A stretch of DNA of 64,000 nt from Alloalcanivorax dieselolei B5 (lineage in GTDB: Bacteria; Pseudomonadota; Gammaproteobacteria; Pseudomonadales; Alcanivoracaceae): assembly GCF_000300005.1 (NCBI RefSeq), contig NC_018691.1, positions 4,607,001-4,671,000 of the forward strand, given 5' to 3'. The notes under the pieces were generated by a model. It did not search any database, was not told where the DNA came from, and saw nothing but the letters and a program-made list of their open reading frames with translations. Of this stretch, positions 15,609 to 25,481 are shown piece after piece. A program made the position numbers and the translations under genes. Position 1 is the first letter of the stretch, and every line of letters begins with the position of its first letter.

Positions 15609-16520
15609 TTAAGGATGAGTGGACAATTGTTCCATAACCGCCATGACCTTCTGTCGTAACCAGCTATGGCCGGGGTCGGCGCTTTGATCCCGGTGCCAGT
15701 ACAGATGTAACTCCAGCCCGGGAATGTCCACCGGCAAGAACTCGGTGTGCGCCCCTTTCGGCGCCAGCTGACGAGCCAGCAGCTCCGGCAGGGTCAGCAG
15801 CAGGTCGGATCCCATCACCGTGGACAACGCGGCCTGATGATGCTGACAGCGCAACCGGATGTGACGCCGATAGCCCAGCCGCGACAACCCGAAATCCTCC
15901 ATTCCCGGGCCCTCGCGGCGGGACGACACCAGCACGTGCTGGGCGGCCAGATAGGCGGGCAGGTCAAGATTCCCGGCCAACGGATGGCCTTCGCGCATCA
16001 GCACCACCAAGGGCCCCTGCATGACACGCCGATGCTGCACCGACTCCGGCAACGGCAGCAGAATATCGGTGGCCAGATCAAGGCGGCCGCTGGCCAGCTC
16101 CGTGGCCAATTGCCGGCGCGGCACCGTCATTGACTGCAGGCGTATGCCCGGGGCCTCGTCCACCAACGCGGAAATCAGCGGCGGTAACAGACACCCTTCC
16201 AGACCATCGCGCAGCCCGAGCACGAAGGTGCGCTCCGCCTCGCCAAGATCGAAGCCCCCTTCATGACTGAGGCAGCGCTGCAAGCCTCCCAGCGCGTGAC
16301 GCACCGGCGTCACCATGGCCCGGGCCCGGCTGGTGGGCACCATGCGCGCCCCCTGCCGCACGAACAGCGGGTCCTCCAGACGCTCCCGCAATCGCGCCAG
16401 AGCGTGGCTCACCGCCGGCTGGGTGAGGTTGAGTACCCGCGCCGCCCGGGTCAGGGACCCTTCCGTGTAGATGGCGTCGAACACCACGAACAGGTTCAGA
16501 TCGAAGCGCGAAACATGCAT
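15609..16520 (-). CDS. LysR family transcriptional regulator
   Basis: A 303-residue LysR-type regulator. The N-terminal DNA-binding part is FDLNLFVVFDAIYTEGSLTRAARVLNLTQPAVSHALARLRERLEDPLFVRQG, close to the NodD/NahR-like branch. The C-terminal two thirds is the periplasmic-binding-like effector domain. The start at 16520 gives the standard N-terminus. It is divergent from the histidine phosphatase gene across 121 bases, so that gene is a possible target, though no metabolic link is apparent. The effector is unknown. Confidence 0.9.
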   Translation of the reverse strand: MHVSRFDLNLFVVFDAIYTEGSLTRAARVLNLTQPAVSHALARLRERLEDPLFVRQGARMVPTSRARAMVTPVRHALGGLQRCLSHEGGFDLGEAERTFVLGLRDGLEGCLLPPLISALVDEAPGIRLQSMTVPRRQLATELASGRLDLATDILLPLPESVQHRRVMQGPLVVLMREGHPLAGNLDLPAYLAAQHVLVSSRREGPGMEDFGLSRLGYRRHIRLRCQHHQAALSTVMGSDLLLTLPELLARQLAPKGAHTEFLPVDIPGLELHLYWHRDQSADPGHSWLRQKVMAVMEQLSTHP

Positions 16521-16641
16521 GAGTTTTATCCGGAATTATTTCAAATATTCATTCGATTTATTGAAAACCGATACCTAGCATGAGGTCAATGGTTGCTGCG
16601 TTCGCTGGCACCGGCGCCAGCGGACTCCGGGAGAGTACGCA

Positions 16642-17319
16642 ATGCCTGTGATTTATCTGATCCGCCACGGCCAGGCCAGCTTTGGCGCGGAGAACTATGA
16701 CGCCCTGTCCGACAACGGCTGGGAACAAAGCCGGATCCTTGGCCGCCATCTGAGCGAGCAGGACCTGGGCGCCCCTCAGGCGGTGTGCGGCTCGTTGCGC
16801 CGGCACCGGGAGACCGCCGAAGCCACACTGGAACAAATGGCCCTGCCGAAGGAATGGCAGACCGATCATGGTTTCGACGAATACGACCATAAGAGCCTGC
16901 TGCACGTGCACTGGCCGGAGTCCGCCGATCATCAGGCGCTGTCCGCCTGGCTGGCCGAGCAGCCCAATCCCCGACGCGCCTTCCAGGCCCGTTTCGAGGA
17001 GGCCCTGCAACGCTGGCAGCGCAACGAAGATGACTATAAGGAAACCTGGCCGGCATTCCGTGAGCGGGTTCTGGCCTCGCTTTACAGCCTGGCCAATGGC
17101 CTGGAACGTGGTGATTCCGTCCTGGTGTTCACCTCCGGCGGCGCCATCAGCGTGGCCATACAGCATCTGCTTGAACTGGCCGATGATGCCTTGATCACCT
17201 TCAATCGCGGCCTGGTCAACACCAGCGTCACCCGTCTGCTGGTCAATGCCGGCCGCCTGCGTCTGGCCACACTCAACGAGCACCTGCACCTGCGCGGCGA
17301 GCTGCTTACCTATCGTTGA
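16642..17319 (+). CDS. Histidine phosphatase superfamily (phosphoglycerate mutase-like) protein
   Basis: A 225-residue branch-1 histidine phosphatase. The phospho-accepting histidine lies in YLIRHGQASFG near the N-terminus; the second arginine is in GSLRRHRETAEATL, and the late catalytic His expected in the TSGGAISVAIQ region is replaced by the GGAIS form common to this subgroup. Pseudomonas homologues are annotated as phosphoglycerate mutase family proteins of unknown substrate. The start has a weak ribosome site (GGGAGAG at about -10). A REP palindrome follows. Confidence 0.87.
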   Translation: MPVIYLIRHGQASFGAENYDALSDNGWEQSRILGRHLSEQDLGAPQAVCGSLRRHRETAEATLEQMALPKEWQTDHGFDEYDHKSLLHVHWPESADHQALSAWLAEQPNPRRAFQARFEEALQRWQRNEDDYKETWPAFRERVLASLYSLANGLERGDSVLVFTSGGAISVAIQHLLELADDALITFNRGLVNTSVTRLLVNAGRLRLATLNEHLHLRGELLTYR

Positions 17320-17443
17320 TTGCTATGAAAAGGCATGGAAAGGCCCGCAGGGACTGGCGGGCCGCCACGGTTAGCGGCACTATCCCTCTACCGCTCCATA
17401 ATCCACTGGCACGCTTACTGGCCCGCACGACGAGACCACTGTA

Positions 17444-17519
17444 GCTGTAGGAGCCAGCCCTGCTGGCGAATACCCAACACAGGAGGGGTGAATTCGCCAG
17501 CAGGGCTGGCTCCTACAGC
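17444..17519. repeat. REP-like palindromic repeat, copy 3
   Basis: The arm at 17444-17471 (GCTGTAGGAGCCAGCCCTGC onward) is perfectly matched in reverse at 17492-17519. It is the cleanest copy of the family and lies 44 bases upstream of the next SDR gene. Confidence 0.88.
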
Positions 17520-17563
17520 GGCTTCGCAGGCCACCGGCACTTCAAGGCGTATAAGGACTCCCA

Positions 17564-18316
17564 ATGCCGCACCGCAAAACCATCCTGATTACCGGCGCCA
17601 GTTCCGGACTGGGCATGGGCATGGCCCGGCGGTTCGCCGCCATGGGCCGCGACCTGGCCCTCTGCGCCCGGCGCCTGGATAAACTGGAAACCTTGAAAAA
17701 CGAGCTGGAACAGGCACACCCGAACATCACCGTGGCGATCCGGCCACTGGACGTGAACGACTACGAGCAGGTCTTCGACGTATTCCGCGCCTTCAAGGCG
17801 GAGTTGGGTCAGTTGGACCGGATCATCGTCAACGCCGGCATCGGCAAGGGACAACCGCTGGGCACCGGCCATTTCCACGCCAATCGCCAGACCGCCGAGA
17901 CCAACTTCGTCGCCGCCCTGGCTCAGTGCGAGGCGGCCATGGAAATCTTCCGCGAACAGAACAGCGGCCATCTGGTGGTGGTGTCTTCCATGAGTGCCTT
18001 GCGCGGCCTGCGTAAAAACATCAACACCTACTCCGCCACCAAGGCCGGCGTGGCCGCGTTGGCCGAGGGCCTGCGCATGGAGATGCTCGGCAAGCCGATC
18101 AAGGTGAGCACGATCTATCCCGGTTACATCCGCACCGACATCAACGCCCAGGTGAAAAACGCGCCGTTTATCGTCGATCTGGAAACCGGCTGCCGGCAGT
18201 TGGTGGAAGCCATCGAGAAGGAACCGGCCAAAGCCTACGTACCACGCTGGCCCTGGGCGCCGCTGGGTTTTGCCATGACGGTGCTGCCGTTGTCGGTGGT
18301 CAAACGGATGACATAA
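17564..18316 (+). CDS. SDR family oxidoreductase
   Basis: A 250-residue classical SDR: TGASSGLGMGMARRFA near residue 10, IIVNAGIGKG for NNAG, and active-site Ser in VVSSMSALRG with YSATKAGVAAL. The C-terminus (YVPRWPWAPLGFAMTVLPLSVVKRMT) is hydrophobic, as in membrane-associated members of the DltE/YqjQ-like group that reduce acyl or retinoid-like substrates. It is the last normal-GC gene before the AT-rich island; the gap to the convergent RND gene contains the left inverted sequence at 18346-18365. Confidence 0.88.
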   Translation: MPHRKTILITGASSGLGMGMARRFAAMGRDLALCARRLDKLETLKNELEQAHPNITVAIRPLDVNDYEQVFDVFRAFKAELGQLDRIIVNAGIGKGQPLGTGHFHANRQTAETNFVAALAQCEAAMEIFREQNSGHLVVVSSMSALRGLRKNINTYSATKAGVAALAEGLRMEMLGKPIKVSTIYPGYIRTDINAQVKNAPFIVDLETGCRQLVEAIEKEPAKAYVPRWPWAPLGFAMTVLPLSVVKRMT

Positions 18317-18345
18317 GGCGACAGGATGGTCATCAATCATGTCTA

Positions 18346-18365
18346 GTCCTGGAATAGGTTGACAC
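18346..18365. repeat. Left member of an inverted pair flanking the AT-rich island
   Basis: GTCCTGGAATAGGTTGACAC here matches, in reverse complement and with two single-base gaps, GTGTCAACTCTATTCAGGAC at 28088-28107. The two lie 9.7 kb apart at the GC transitions on each side of the efflux island, so they are probably remnants of related insertion-sequence ends. Confidence 0.55.
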
Positions 18366-18366
18366 C

Positions 18367-21300
18367 TCAGTCATATTTATTCGCTGGGTAGCGTTGTTCT
18401 ACGGAAGGGTATTGCTTCATGCTCGGCATTTTTTTAAGACCGAACAATCGCAATAAAACTGGCATCAAACACAGAACAATAAACGTTCCAAACGCAAGGC
18501 CGAAGATAATCGAAACAGCCATAGGAATTAGGAATTGCGCTTGTTCAGATGTTTCAAGCATCATTGGCGTTAGGCCAAGGCACGTTGTCAGGGTTGTTAG
18601 AAGAATGGGGCGCAAACGGCTACATGTTGCTTCGGTGATTGCTCTGACATGCGGCACTCCTTGCATACGAAAACGGTTATAAGCCGTAACCAATACCAAA
18701 GAGTCATTCACCACCACCCCGGACATTGCAAGAATACCGATGATGGAGATAATGGAAATGTCATATCCCATCAGGATATGCCCCCATACAGCCCCAATAC
18801 ACGCAAACGGAATGACAGAGAGAACCAAAAGCGGCTGCACATAAGAATTGAATCGCAGCGCTAACAAAATATATATAATGCAAAGCGTAATAAAAAACCC
18901 ATTACCCAATATCTCCATTGATCCATCGGTTTCTTCTTCATCTCCGGCAAATTTAACTGTGAGTCCAGGATACTCCGCCAGTATTTGCGGAACCAACCTA
19001 TCGTCCAATACATCCTCCACAGCATCATCGCTGGCCCCGATCATAATATCGGCTGTCACAGGGTAAATGCGCTTTCCATCACGGCGAGTAAGCGTAGTGG
19101 TGCTTCGTTCGGATGTGATTGTGACAAGCTCGGTTAGTGGCACTAAAGATCCGCCAGGTGTTTTAATCAGCGCATGATCAAGGGCGCTGCGTTGCTGGCG
19201 TTCTTTTTCAGGAAGGCGTACCATCATCTTAACATCGTTACCGTTTCGAGAAATACGCAGGGCTTCTGCGCCATAAAAACGATGCCGGACTTGCCTTGCA
19301 ATATCACCTGCCGTTAATCCCATTTGTAAGGCATTATCTTTAAGTTTGATCTTTAATTCAGGTTTGCCAGCACGCAAACCATCATCAATTGCCGTTAGAC
19401 CGGCAACAGATCGCATACGTTCACCTAGTTTCAATGCAGCTTCACGCGCTACAGCTTCATCCGGATGGAAAAGCTCTATTTGAATCGGTTCTCCACCGGT
19501 TACGTTCGTTTCACCGGTAAAGGTCAATGCTTCAAGCCCACCGGGATCACCAAATCGTTCTTGCCATTGCCGCGCAAATTCTATTCCGTTTATCACCCGT
19601 TCATCTTCGGGCGGCAGAGCCGCCAGTGCTGATATATAATGTGATCCAGCCAGAGATTCCGATTCAATTTCTCCTTCATCAAGACGCACACCGATTAAAG
19701 AGAAAATACCGGGTGTTCTCATGCCTGATTCTGCGAATACGGCCTGCGCGTCCTTGACCATTTTGTCCTGAATGGCAATGGACTGTGCCTTTGGTGAACC
19801 ATAGGGCAGTGTTGCATGGGCAATAACCGTGTCAGATTGCACAGGCGGGGTAAAAATGAAGCCAATCATGCCGCCGACAGTTGCAGAAAACGTAATAAAC
19901 AATAGGGATAAGGCCAGACAAAGTATTGCCGTCGGGCGTAACAATATCGTACGGACAAAGCGGCGGAACGTTTCACGGGTAAAATTCTCCAGCCATGCAT
20001 TGACCCTTTCCTGCGGACGGGACAAAGTTTTAAGCCAGGGACGTTGGGGGTTACCCTGTGCCAGATGTGTTGAGAGAACAAAAAGGCATTCAATCAGGGA
20101 AACCAGCAAGACCGACACTACCACAGCCGGTATTTGCTCCATCATCGTTCCCATTGGCTTTGGAATAAAAAACATAGGCATAAAGACAAGCATGGTTGTG
20201 CTGACCGCCAGCAAAATCGTCACGCCCATTTCTTTAAGCCCTTCGACCGCAGCGCTTAAATTATCCATGCCCTTACTGCGATTGGTGTGGATGGCTTCAC
20301 CCAGCATAATGGCATCATCTACCACCACGCCAATGGTGACGATAAAGGCAAACAATGAAATCTCGTTAATCGTTGCGCCAAACAGCGGCAAAAGCATCAA
20401 CCCGCCTAAAAGCGAGGTGGGAATCCCCATCATCACCCAAAATGCCAGGCGCGGTGTGAGGAAAAGAGCAAGCACGATCATCACCAGCACCAGCCCTAAA
20501 AAAGCGTTATCAATGAGCAAGCTGAGACGATCACGATAGGTTTGCGCGTCATTTTCAAAAATATCTAAAGAAACGCCCTTGTATTTCCGTATGGCGCCAG
20601 GCAGGTAATCTCTGACAACTTCTTCAACTGAGGTTGGCGTTTCCACTCCGGCTGTAAAAATGTCAATCTGAATCGCCGGTTTGCCGTTATACCAGGATTC
20701 AATCGGAGAGTTTCCAAAGCCGTCTTGTAACGTGGCGATATCCGAAAGCCTTAGAGGTAAGCCTGTCGCTGTTTCCTTGATTATAATATTTGAAAATTGG
20801 TGCGCCCATTCGCGGCGCTCATTCGTACGCAGTCCAATATCAACCTGCGGCGTATAAATCGTGCCACCGGCTAAATCCTGCGCTGTATCTCGAATGCGGA
20901 GGGCAACATCTTCCAATGACAAACCATGTGCGCGTAGCGTTTTTTCACTGATTTCGGCTGTGATTTCTTGCTCACCCGGTGCTGCCAGTTGAACTTTGGT
21001 TAATCCTTTCTCGGTAAGAAGATCATCGCGGATATTTTCTGCCGTTTGCCGCAACCAGAGCAATGGCTGGTCACCAGATACGACCAGCGACATAACTTTC
21101 TCAATTTCCGCGGGGATGCTTACAACCGGTTTTTCTGCATCTACTGGGAAGGTTTCGATACGGTCTATGGCATTTTTGATATCACCCAGCATTTGATTGG
21201 GATTGGCACTCCGAAGCAATGTCAGTGTGACAGTGCCCAATCCTTCACGTGCAACCCCCTGAACCTTTTTGAGACCGTCCATGCCTCGTACAGCATTTTC

Positions 21301-21504
21301 AATCGGTAGCAGAATGGCGGTTTCAATTTCCGCAGGTTGTGCTCCGTTAAATGCGACAGATATTTGCACGGTTTTAGATTGGGTCGTGGGTAAAACTTCC
21401 TGACGGATTGATTGTGCGCTTAACAAGCCGCCAACAATGAAAACAGCCATCAAGATATTGGCAATCACATGGCGCTGTAGAATGTTTTCTAATAATTTAT
21501 TCAT
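18367..21504 (-). CDS. RND family efflux permease
   Basis: A 1045-residue inner-membrane RND transporter, full length (about 12 spans with two large periplasmic loops). TM1 is HVIANILMAVFIVGGLLSA. TM4 carries the proton-relay pair in GVVVDDAIMLGEA. In TM10, where AcrB has a key Lys, this reads MSGVVVNDSLVLV, so it belongs to the branch lacking that Lys. The loop motif FNGAQPAEIETAILLPIENAVRG is typical. The start overlaps the adaptor stop by four bases (ATGA), giving translational coupling. It is the last gene of the pump operon. Drug, metal or lipid substrates cannot be decided from sequence; it does not show the heavy-metal-type TM4 pattern. Confidence 0.93.
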   Translation of the reverse strand: MNKLLENILQRHVIANILMAVFIVGGLLSAQSIRQEVLPTTQSKTVQISVAFNGAQPAEIETAILLPIENAVRGMDGLKKVQGVAREGLGTVTLTLLRSANPNQMLGDIKNAIDRIETFPVDAEKPVVSIPAEIEKVMSLVVSGDQPLLWLRQTAENIRDDLLTEKGLTKVQLAAPGEQEITAEISEKTLRAHGLSLEDVALRIRDTAQDLAGGTIYTPQVDIGLRTNERREWAHQFSNIIIKETATGLPLRLSDIATLQDGFGNSPIESWYNGKPAIQIDIFTAGVETPTSVEEVVRDYLPGAIRKYKGVSLDIFENDAQTYRDRLSLLIDNAFLGLVLVMIVLALFLTPRLAFWVMMGIPTSLLGGLMLLPLFGATINEISLFAFIVTIGVVVDDAIMLGEAIHTNRSKGMDNLSAAVEGLKEMGVTILLAVSTTMLVFMPMFFIPKPMGTMMEQIPAVVVSVLLVSLIECLFVLSTHLAQGNPQRPWLKTLSRPQERVNAWLENFTRETFRRFVRTILLRPTAILCLALSLLFITFSATVGGMIGFIFTPPVQSDTVIAHATLPYGSPKAQSIAIQDKMVKDAQAVFAESGMRTPGIFSLIGVRLDEGEIESESLAGSHYISALAALPPEDERVINGIEFARQWQERFGDPGGLEALTFTGETNVTGGEPIQIELFHPDEAVAREAALKLGERMRSVAGLTAIDDGLRAGKPELKIKLKDNALQMGLTAGDIARQVRHRFYGAEALRISRNGNDVKMMVRLPEKERQQRSALDHALIKTPGGSLVPLTELVTITSERSTTTLTRRDGKRIYPVTADIMIGASDDAVEDVLDDRLVPQILAEYPGLTVKFAGDEEETDGSMEILGNGFFITLCIIYILLALRFNSYVQPLLVLSVIPFACIGAVWGHILMGYDISIISIIGILAMSGVVVNDSLVLVTAYNRFRMQGVPHVRAITEATCSRLRPILLTTLTTCLGLTPMMLETSEQAQFLIPMAVSIIFGLAFGTFIVLCLMPVLLRLFGLKKMPSMKQYPSVEQRYPANKYD

Positions 21505-22622
21505 AACGCATCACCCTGATTCCGTTTGGTTTCAGGTAAGCGAAGCTCCATACCTTTTAGGGGCGATGCGATATGAGAGAGGATAACCTGCGCACCGTTT
21601 TCCAGCCCGTTAGCAACAAAGATCCGTTCGTCATTTTGCGCAGCAAGTGTCACTGAACGAATATCAAGCATACTGTCGGCTGTAAAAATCCAGACTGTGT
21701 TATTTTCTCTTAACGCGGCTTTTGGTAAAGCGATAACATTTTGAAACTCAAGACCGGGAAGGGTTACGGCAGCATAGTATCCTAACGGCAAGACCACATC
21801 GGACACGGATACCAAAGCCTGTTTTTGTCGCGTGTCCGGATCAATTTGCGGCAAGACGGCTTTAAGGGTTGCCGGATATGCCTTGTCGTTGATTGTAACT
21901 GTGGCTTTTTGCTTTGTAGCATCAACGCCATAGTCAGAGGGAAAAGATGCGGTGATATGATAGCTGTCTGTACAGGCTATACTCAGCGCAATTGTGCCGT
22001 TTTCCGCATATTGTCCGGCAGCGATATTTTCTTTTATGATTTGACCGTCACAAGGCGCGTTAAGCGTTGTGCGTTCCAAATCAAGCTCTGCCTGTTTTAA
22101 TTGCGCCTTTACCATACTCAGTGCCGCCTCTCGCTCTTTTAATTGTGGCTGACGAAGAGCTAAAGCGTTGCTTTTTATGGTGCTGTCATTTTGCTGCAGC
22201 AACTTATATTCTGCACGGGCAATCTTTTGCTGTCCTTTTTCAATTTCAAGGGCTTGCATGGCTTGTTCATAAGTGGCTTTGGCTTCGGCTAAGCGATTTT
22301 CAAAATCACGGGGATCAATGGTAAATAAAACATCCCCCTGTTTGATGGCTGCACCTGCGACAATATGATCAGAAACCGAAACGATAGAGCCTTCAACTTG
22401 CGGACGAATATCAACTTGTTCGCGCGGCTCTACCAATCCCCAGGCCGGAACATCAAGCTGTGTTGTACTGCGTTGCGCTTTTATGACCTCAACCGTCAAC
22501 GGTTTTGAAAGCAAACCGGTAGGCAGCTCATCCTCTTCGTTAGCCATCAGCAAAAAAGCTATTATCAAGCCTGTAATCAGAATCGCAGGTGCTAGCCAGC
22601 GTTTATGTTTCGGGTATTTCAT
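21501..22622 (-). CDS. RND efflux periplasmic adaptor (membrane fusion protein)
   Basis: A 373-residue HlyD/AcrA-type adaptor linking the RND permease to the outer-membrane channel. One N-terminal membrane anchor (APAILITGLIIAFLLMA) is followed by a biotinyl-lipoyl-like half (GLVEPREQVDIRPQVEGSIV ... GDVLFTIDPRDFENRLAEA), a long coiled coil (about residues 115-190), and the second lipoyl half (LNAPCDGQIIKENIAAGQYAENG). There is no lipobox, so it is anchored by the transmembrane helix. Its start overlaps the end of the outer-membrane factor gene by 20 bases and its stop overlaps the permease start, showing a tight operon. Confidence 0.93.
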   Translation of the reverse strand: MKYPKHKRWLAPAILITGLIIAFLLMANEEDELPTGLLSKPLTVEVIKAQRSTTQLDVPAWGLVEPREQVDIRPQVEGSIVSVSDHIVAGAAIKQGDVLFTIDPRDFENRLAEAKATYEQAMQALEIEKGQQKIARAEYKLLQQNDSTIKSNALALRQPQLKEREAALSMVKAQLKQAELDLERTTLNAPCDGQIIKENIAAGQYAENGTIALSIACTDSYHITASFPSDYGVDATKQKATVTINDKAYPATLKAVLPQIDPDTRQKQALVSVSDVVLPLGYYAAVTLPGLEFQNVIALPKAALRENNTVWIFTADSMLDIRSVTLAAQNDERIFVANGLENGAQVILSHIASPLKGMELRLPETKRNQGDAL

Positions 22623-24006
22623 TCACATTCCCTTCTTTTAAATGCCACGTAGCACCAAAGGCTTTCAAGATTCTTGCCCTGTTGATCAACAAGTCACGTT
22701 GCAGATTAATTTCATGTCTATGCAGGTTCTGTAGATTTTCCAGCGCACTCAAAACGCTTAAATAATTCTCTTGCCCGTTGACGTAGCGCAACTTGGCTTT
22801 GCTCACGGTTTGCTGGGCGATAGAGATTTCTTCGCTCAGTAAAGTTCTCTCTTTAAACAATGCCTGTTCGCTGCTTAATCCGTTCTCAATATCCTTCACA
22901 GCAACCAACATGGATTGTTCAAGATCCGCCAGGGCTTCTTTAGCCATTGCCTCACGGCGTGATACTTCGGCTTTGCGCCGCCCAGCATCAAAAATCGGTG
23001 CAAGCAAACCGGTGGTAAAACTCACAATTTTTCCATCACCGATATTGGAAAGTGTATTGCCTGTAATACTGTAATTCAGTCCGATAGAAAGCTTCGGCAG
23101 ACGGTTGGCAATCTCTGCGGCAACATCCTGATCTGCCACCAAAAGAGCAAGGAATGCTGCCCGAATATCGGGACGACTTTCCATCAGTTCTTTGGAGGTA
23201 GGCAGAGAGGAAAACGGGTTTATATCTGGCCATATTTCAAGCGGCAAAGCCTGTCCATCAGGAATTTGCCCCAGCAAAACATCATAGGCGTTGGCAGCAT
23301 TGATCTTATCGGCCTGAACAGAAGGGATCTCGCGTTTGGTTGCCGCTAAACGCCCACGCTGTTGGAGAACATCAAGTGCGCTTCCTTGCCCTTGTTCAAG
23401 ACGCAGTTCGGTAAGCTCTAAAAATTGTGTATTTGTTGTTTTTTGTCGCTGTAAAATCATTTCCAGCTTGGAGGCTGTGTGATGAGCGATCCAGCTTTCC
23501 ACCAAAACAGTGCTTAAATTAAGTGCTGTTTGATCAACCAGTGCTTTTTGTTCTTCAAGACTGAGGCTTGCTGCTTCTTTTTTTGCACGTAAACGCCCCC
23601 AGATATCCAATTCCCAATTCAGCGCCCCCCCAAAGCCAATGGCACTGCTTGTCTCCGATGATCCGCCATCCTCTTTTTCTCTTTTGCGTTCAAAATCAGT
23701 TGTGGCATTGAGGCTAGGGAACAGATCAGCCCGTTCCATACCATAACTGGCTGCGGCTTGTTCTACTCGCGCACGGGCAGCTTCGAGTTCGAAATTTTCC
23801 GTATTAAGGGCCTCAATATCCCTTCGTAAAACCGAATCACTGAAAATTTCTGACCAATATATCGAACCGGCATTCACCGTTTTATCGGCACTAAAGAAAT
23901 GTTCTGGCATACGCGCAGAAAAATCAGGCCGATCCGTGGCTGAAATCACGGAACATGCCGGTAATAGTAAGAGACATATAGATAAGGTCGCATATTTTAG
24001 CATCAT
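22603..24006 (-). CDS. RND efflux outer-membrane factor (TolC/NodT family lipoprotein)
   Basis: A 467-residue outer-membrane channel subunit. The N-terminus MMLKYATLSICLLLLPACSV is a lipoprotein signal (LPAC). The family hallmarks are LNTENFELEAARARVEQAAASYG, FGGALNWELDIWGRLRAKKEAA, and SLSLEEQKALVDQTALNLSTVLVESWIA, with the second half repeating the pattern (LLAPIFDAGRRKAEVSRREAMAKEAL). It is the first gene of the three-gene pump set. The 197-base gap to the OmpV-like gene upstream holds no gene I can support. Confidence 0.93.
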   Translation of the reverse strand: MMLKYATLSICLLLLPACSVISATDRPDFSARMPEHFFSADKTVNAGSIYWSEIFSDSVLRRDIEALNTENFELEAARARVEQAAASYGMERADLFPSLNATTDFERKREKEDGGSSETSSAIGFGGALNWELDIWGRLRAKKEAASLSLEEQKALVDQTALNLSTVLVESWIAHHTASKLEMILQRQKTTNTQFLELTELRLEQGQGSALDVLQQRGRLAATKREIPSVQADKINAANAYDVLLGQIPDGQALPLEIWPDINPFSSLPTSKELMESRPDIRAAFLALLVADQDVAAEIANRLPKLSIGLNYSITGNTLSNIGDGKIVSFTTGLLAPIFDAGRRKAEVSRREAMAKEALADLEQSMLVAVKDIENGLSSEQALFKERTLLSEEISIAQQTVSKAKLRYVNGQENYLSVLSALENLQNLHRHEINLQRDLLINRARILKAFGATWHLKEGNVNEIPET

Positions 24007-24202
24007 GACTTAATTCTAACGAACGCTTCCTCACCATTGGGTGAGCAAAATATTAATTCTTGGAAAGGTTCCATGTTTTGAGTGAAGTGCATTTATAATT
24101 TTGCCCACTCTATATTTATCAAACGGCAACCAACGCCTAATAACCGACTCGTGAATGACGCCGGTTTCCAGTGCGGAGGAGAAAAAATAAAGAAGTGTTA
24201 GA

Positions 24203-25033
24203 TTAGAATGTGTAGGCAAATCCCACACCGGCACTAAAGAACCCTTCATTATCAACAATCGGGGAATCTTTGGCATCGCCTAGCAATCTTGTATAGCTGA
24301 CAAAGGTCATGGCAGACCAATTCTGTGTAATTCTGTAATTCGCTTCCAATTCAATGCCGTAGCTTTCAAGGCCACCACCGGCATCATATTGGCTGTAAGT
24401 CGCAGAATTTGCAGCTTGTGATGCAGATACACCGTAAAAATTCTGGGTGTACTTATCATCGGCATAGGCGATAAACGGTGCTACACCGACAAACAAGCGG
24501 TCTGTCACAGGCGCATCAACGCCAGCAGAAAGTTCGGCAGTGAAGCCATCATGATCGCCAAAAGCTTTTGCGACCTCAAACTCGACTTCAAAAAATCCGA
24601 TTTCACCTTCGGCGAAAAGAACGACTTCTGCTGCCCCATCGATATCACCCAGCCCATCTAGTTCTGCTCTGGCATCTGATTCTTTCCGACCTTCAGCATA
24701 TCCTACAGCAACACCCAAAGCATATTCAGGCTCATCTTCCGAGCGCAGAAGGTACGCGCCCAAGCCTCTTTCAAAATTCAGAAAGTAACGATCTTTGTAT
24801 TCAATGTCGACATAGGGAAAAGCATCAAACTCTGTTTTATCAACACCTGGAGAAACAGGGCCATACTCACCGCCGATTCCGATTGTCACATCCCAATCTT
24901 TCCAATTGCGTGTTCCCATTTCTTCCTCACCGTGTTCGTATGAGGAATTTCTCCAGCCGAGTTCCTCGGCATATGCTGCGGCACTTCCCGACATTGTAAA
25001 AGCCGCGAACGAAGCCACCATAAGCTTTTTCAT
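24203..25033 (-). CDS. MipA/OmpV family outer-membrane protein
   Basis: A 276-residue predicted outer-membrane barrel. The signal peptide MKKLMVASFAAFTMSGSAAAYAEE has an Ala-rich cleavage site. The mature part starts in OmpV style (DWDVTIGIGGEYGPVSPG ... FDAFPYVDIEYKDRYFLNFERGLGAYLL), has alternating beta-strand patterns and ends in Phe (VGFAYTF), the usual barrel-assembly signal. Acidic segments are unusually frequent. OmpV/MipA relatives often sit beside two-component systems that answer to metals, peptides or osmotic change, which fits the adjacent kinase and regulator. It lies between the two-component genes and the pump. Confidence 0.9.
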   Translation of the reverse strand: MKKLMVASFAAFTMSGSAAAYAEELGWRNSSYEHGEEEMGTRNWKDWDVTIGIGGEYGPVSPGVDKTEFDAFPYVDIEYKDRYFLNFERGLGAYLLRSEDEPEYALGVAVGYAEGRKESDARAELDGLGDIDGAAEVVLFAEGEIGFFEVEFEVAKAFGDHDGFTAELSAGVDAPVTDRLFVGVAPFIAYADDKYTQNFYGVSASQAANSATYSQYDAGGGLESYGIELEANYRITQNWSAMTFVSYTRLLGDAKDSPIVDNEGFFSAGVGFAYTF

Positions 25034-25171
25034 AGCACCTCCCTATCATTGTTTAGTTAGCCTTCCACCCGCCCAAAATACTTTAAAGGGCGATTGAACA
25101 ATTACAGCTTAGATGGTTGCGTCTAACTGACAGGTTGAGAGCAAATTAAGGATTGTTAATGTTAGAAAAGG

Positions 25172-25481
25172 CGTAACTGTCCGCCCAACCCCACCTAATA
25201 ATTGGTCTTCCAAGTCGTTACATTCTGAGCTCCCCAAAAAGCCGGAGATCATCATGAAAAAACTTGTTGAAGAGAAGACTGGAGAAAGCACAAAAAACCC
25301 GAACCCGTTGATGGCGAAGGTATAGAACGCTCCGGCGAGGTGATCCGTTTGAATCAGATAACAGCGGCCGTCGTGAATCATGCTGACCGCATATCCTGGC
25401 GAGTAAGCTATGCGCTGCTACATAAAGTGATCGATCTTAGGCCTGAATGAATGGCCATGTGGTGTTGCTCGGACAGTTACG
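25172..25481. mobile_element. MITE-like ~310-bp insert at the end of the histidine kinase gene
   Basis: CGTAACTGTCCG at 25172-25183 recurs inverted at 25470-25481, and the match continues inward (NNCAACNCCAC), giving about 20 of 23 matching bases. AAAAG lies just outside both ends (25166-25170 and 25482-25486), a likely 5-bp target duplication. The kinase stop codon (25477-25479) is inside the right end. Rejoining the flanks would extend the kinase by a few residues (ending SNINNP). Inside there is only a short, interrupted frame on the plus strand (about 25255-25450, containing RSGEVIRLNQITAAVVNHAD), which I do not recognise. The rest of 25034-25476 holds only the OmpV gene's upstream region. 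Confidence 0.6.

Noticed and set aside
24031-24276. 81-codon minus-strand frame next to the OmpV gene
   Set aside because: It overlaps the end of the OmpV gene in another frame and lacks a ribosome site or motifs.
25109-25381. 90-codon hydrophobic frame inside the MITE-like insert
   Set aside because: It runs through one inverted end and has no plausible start signal; better explained as non-coding insert.
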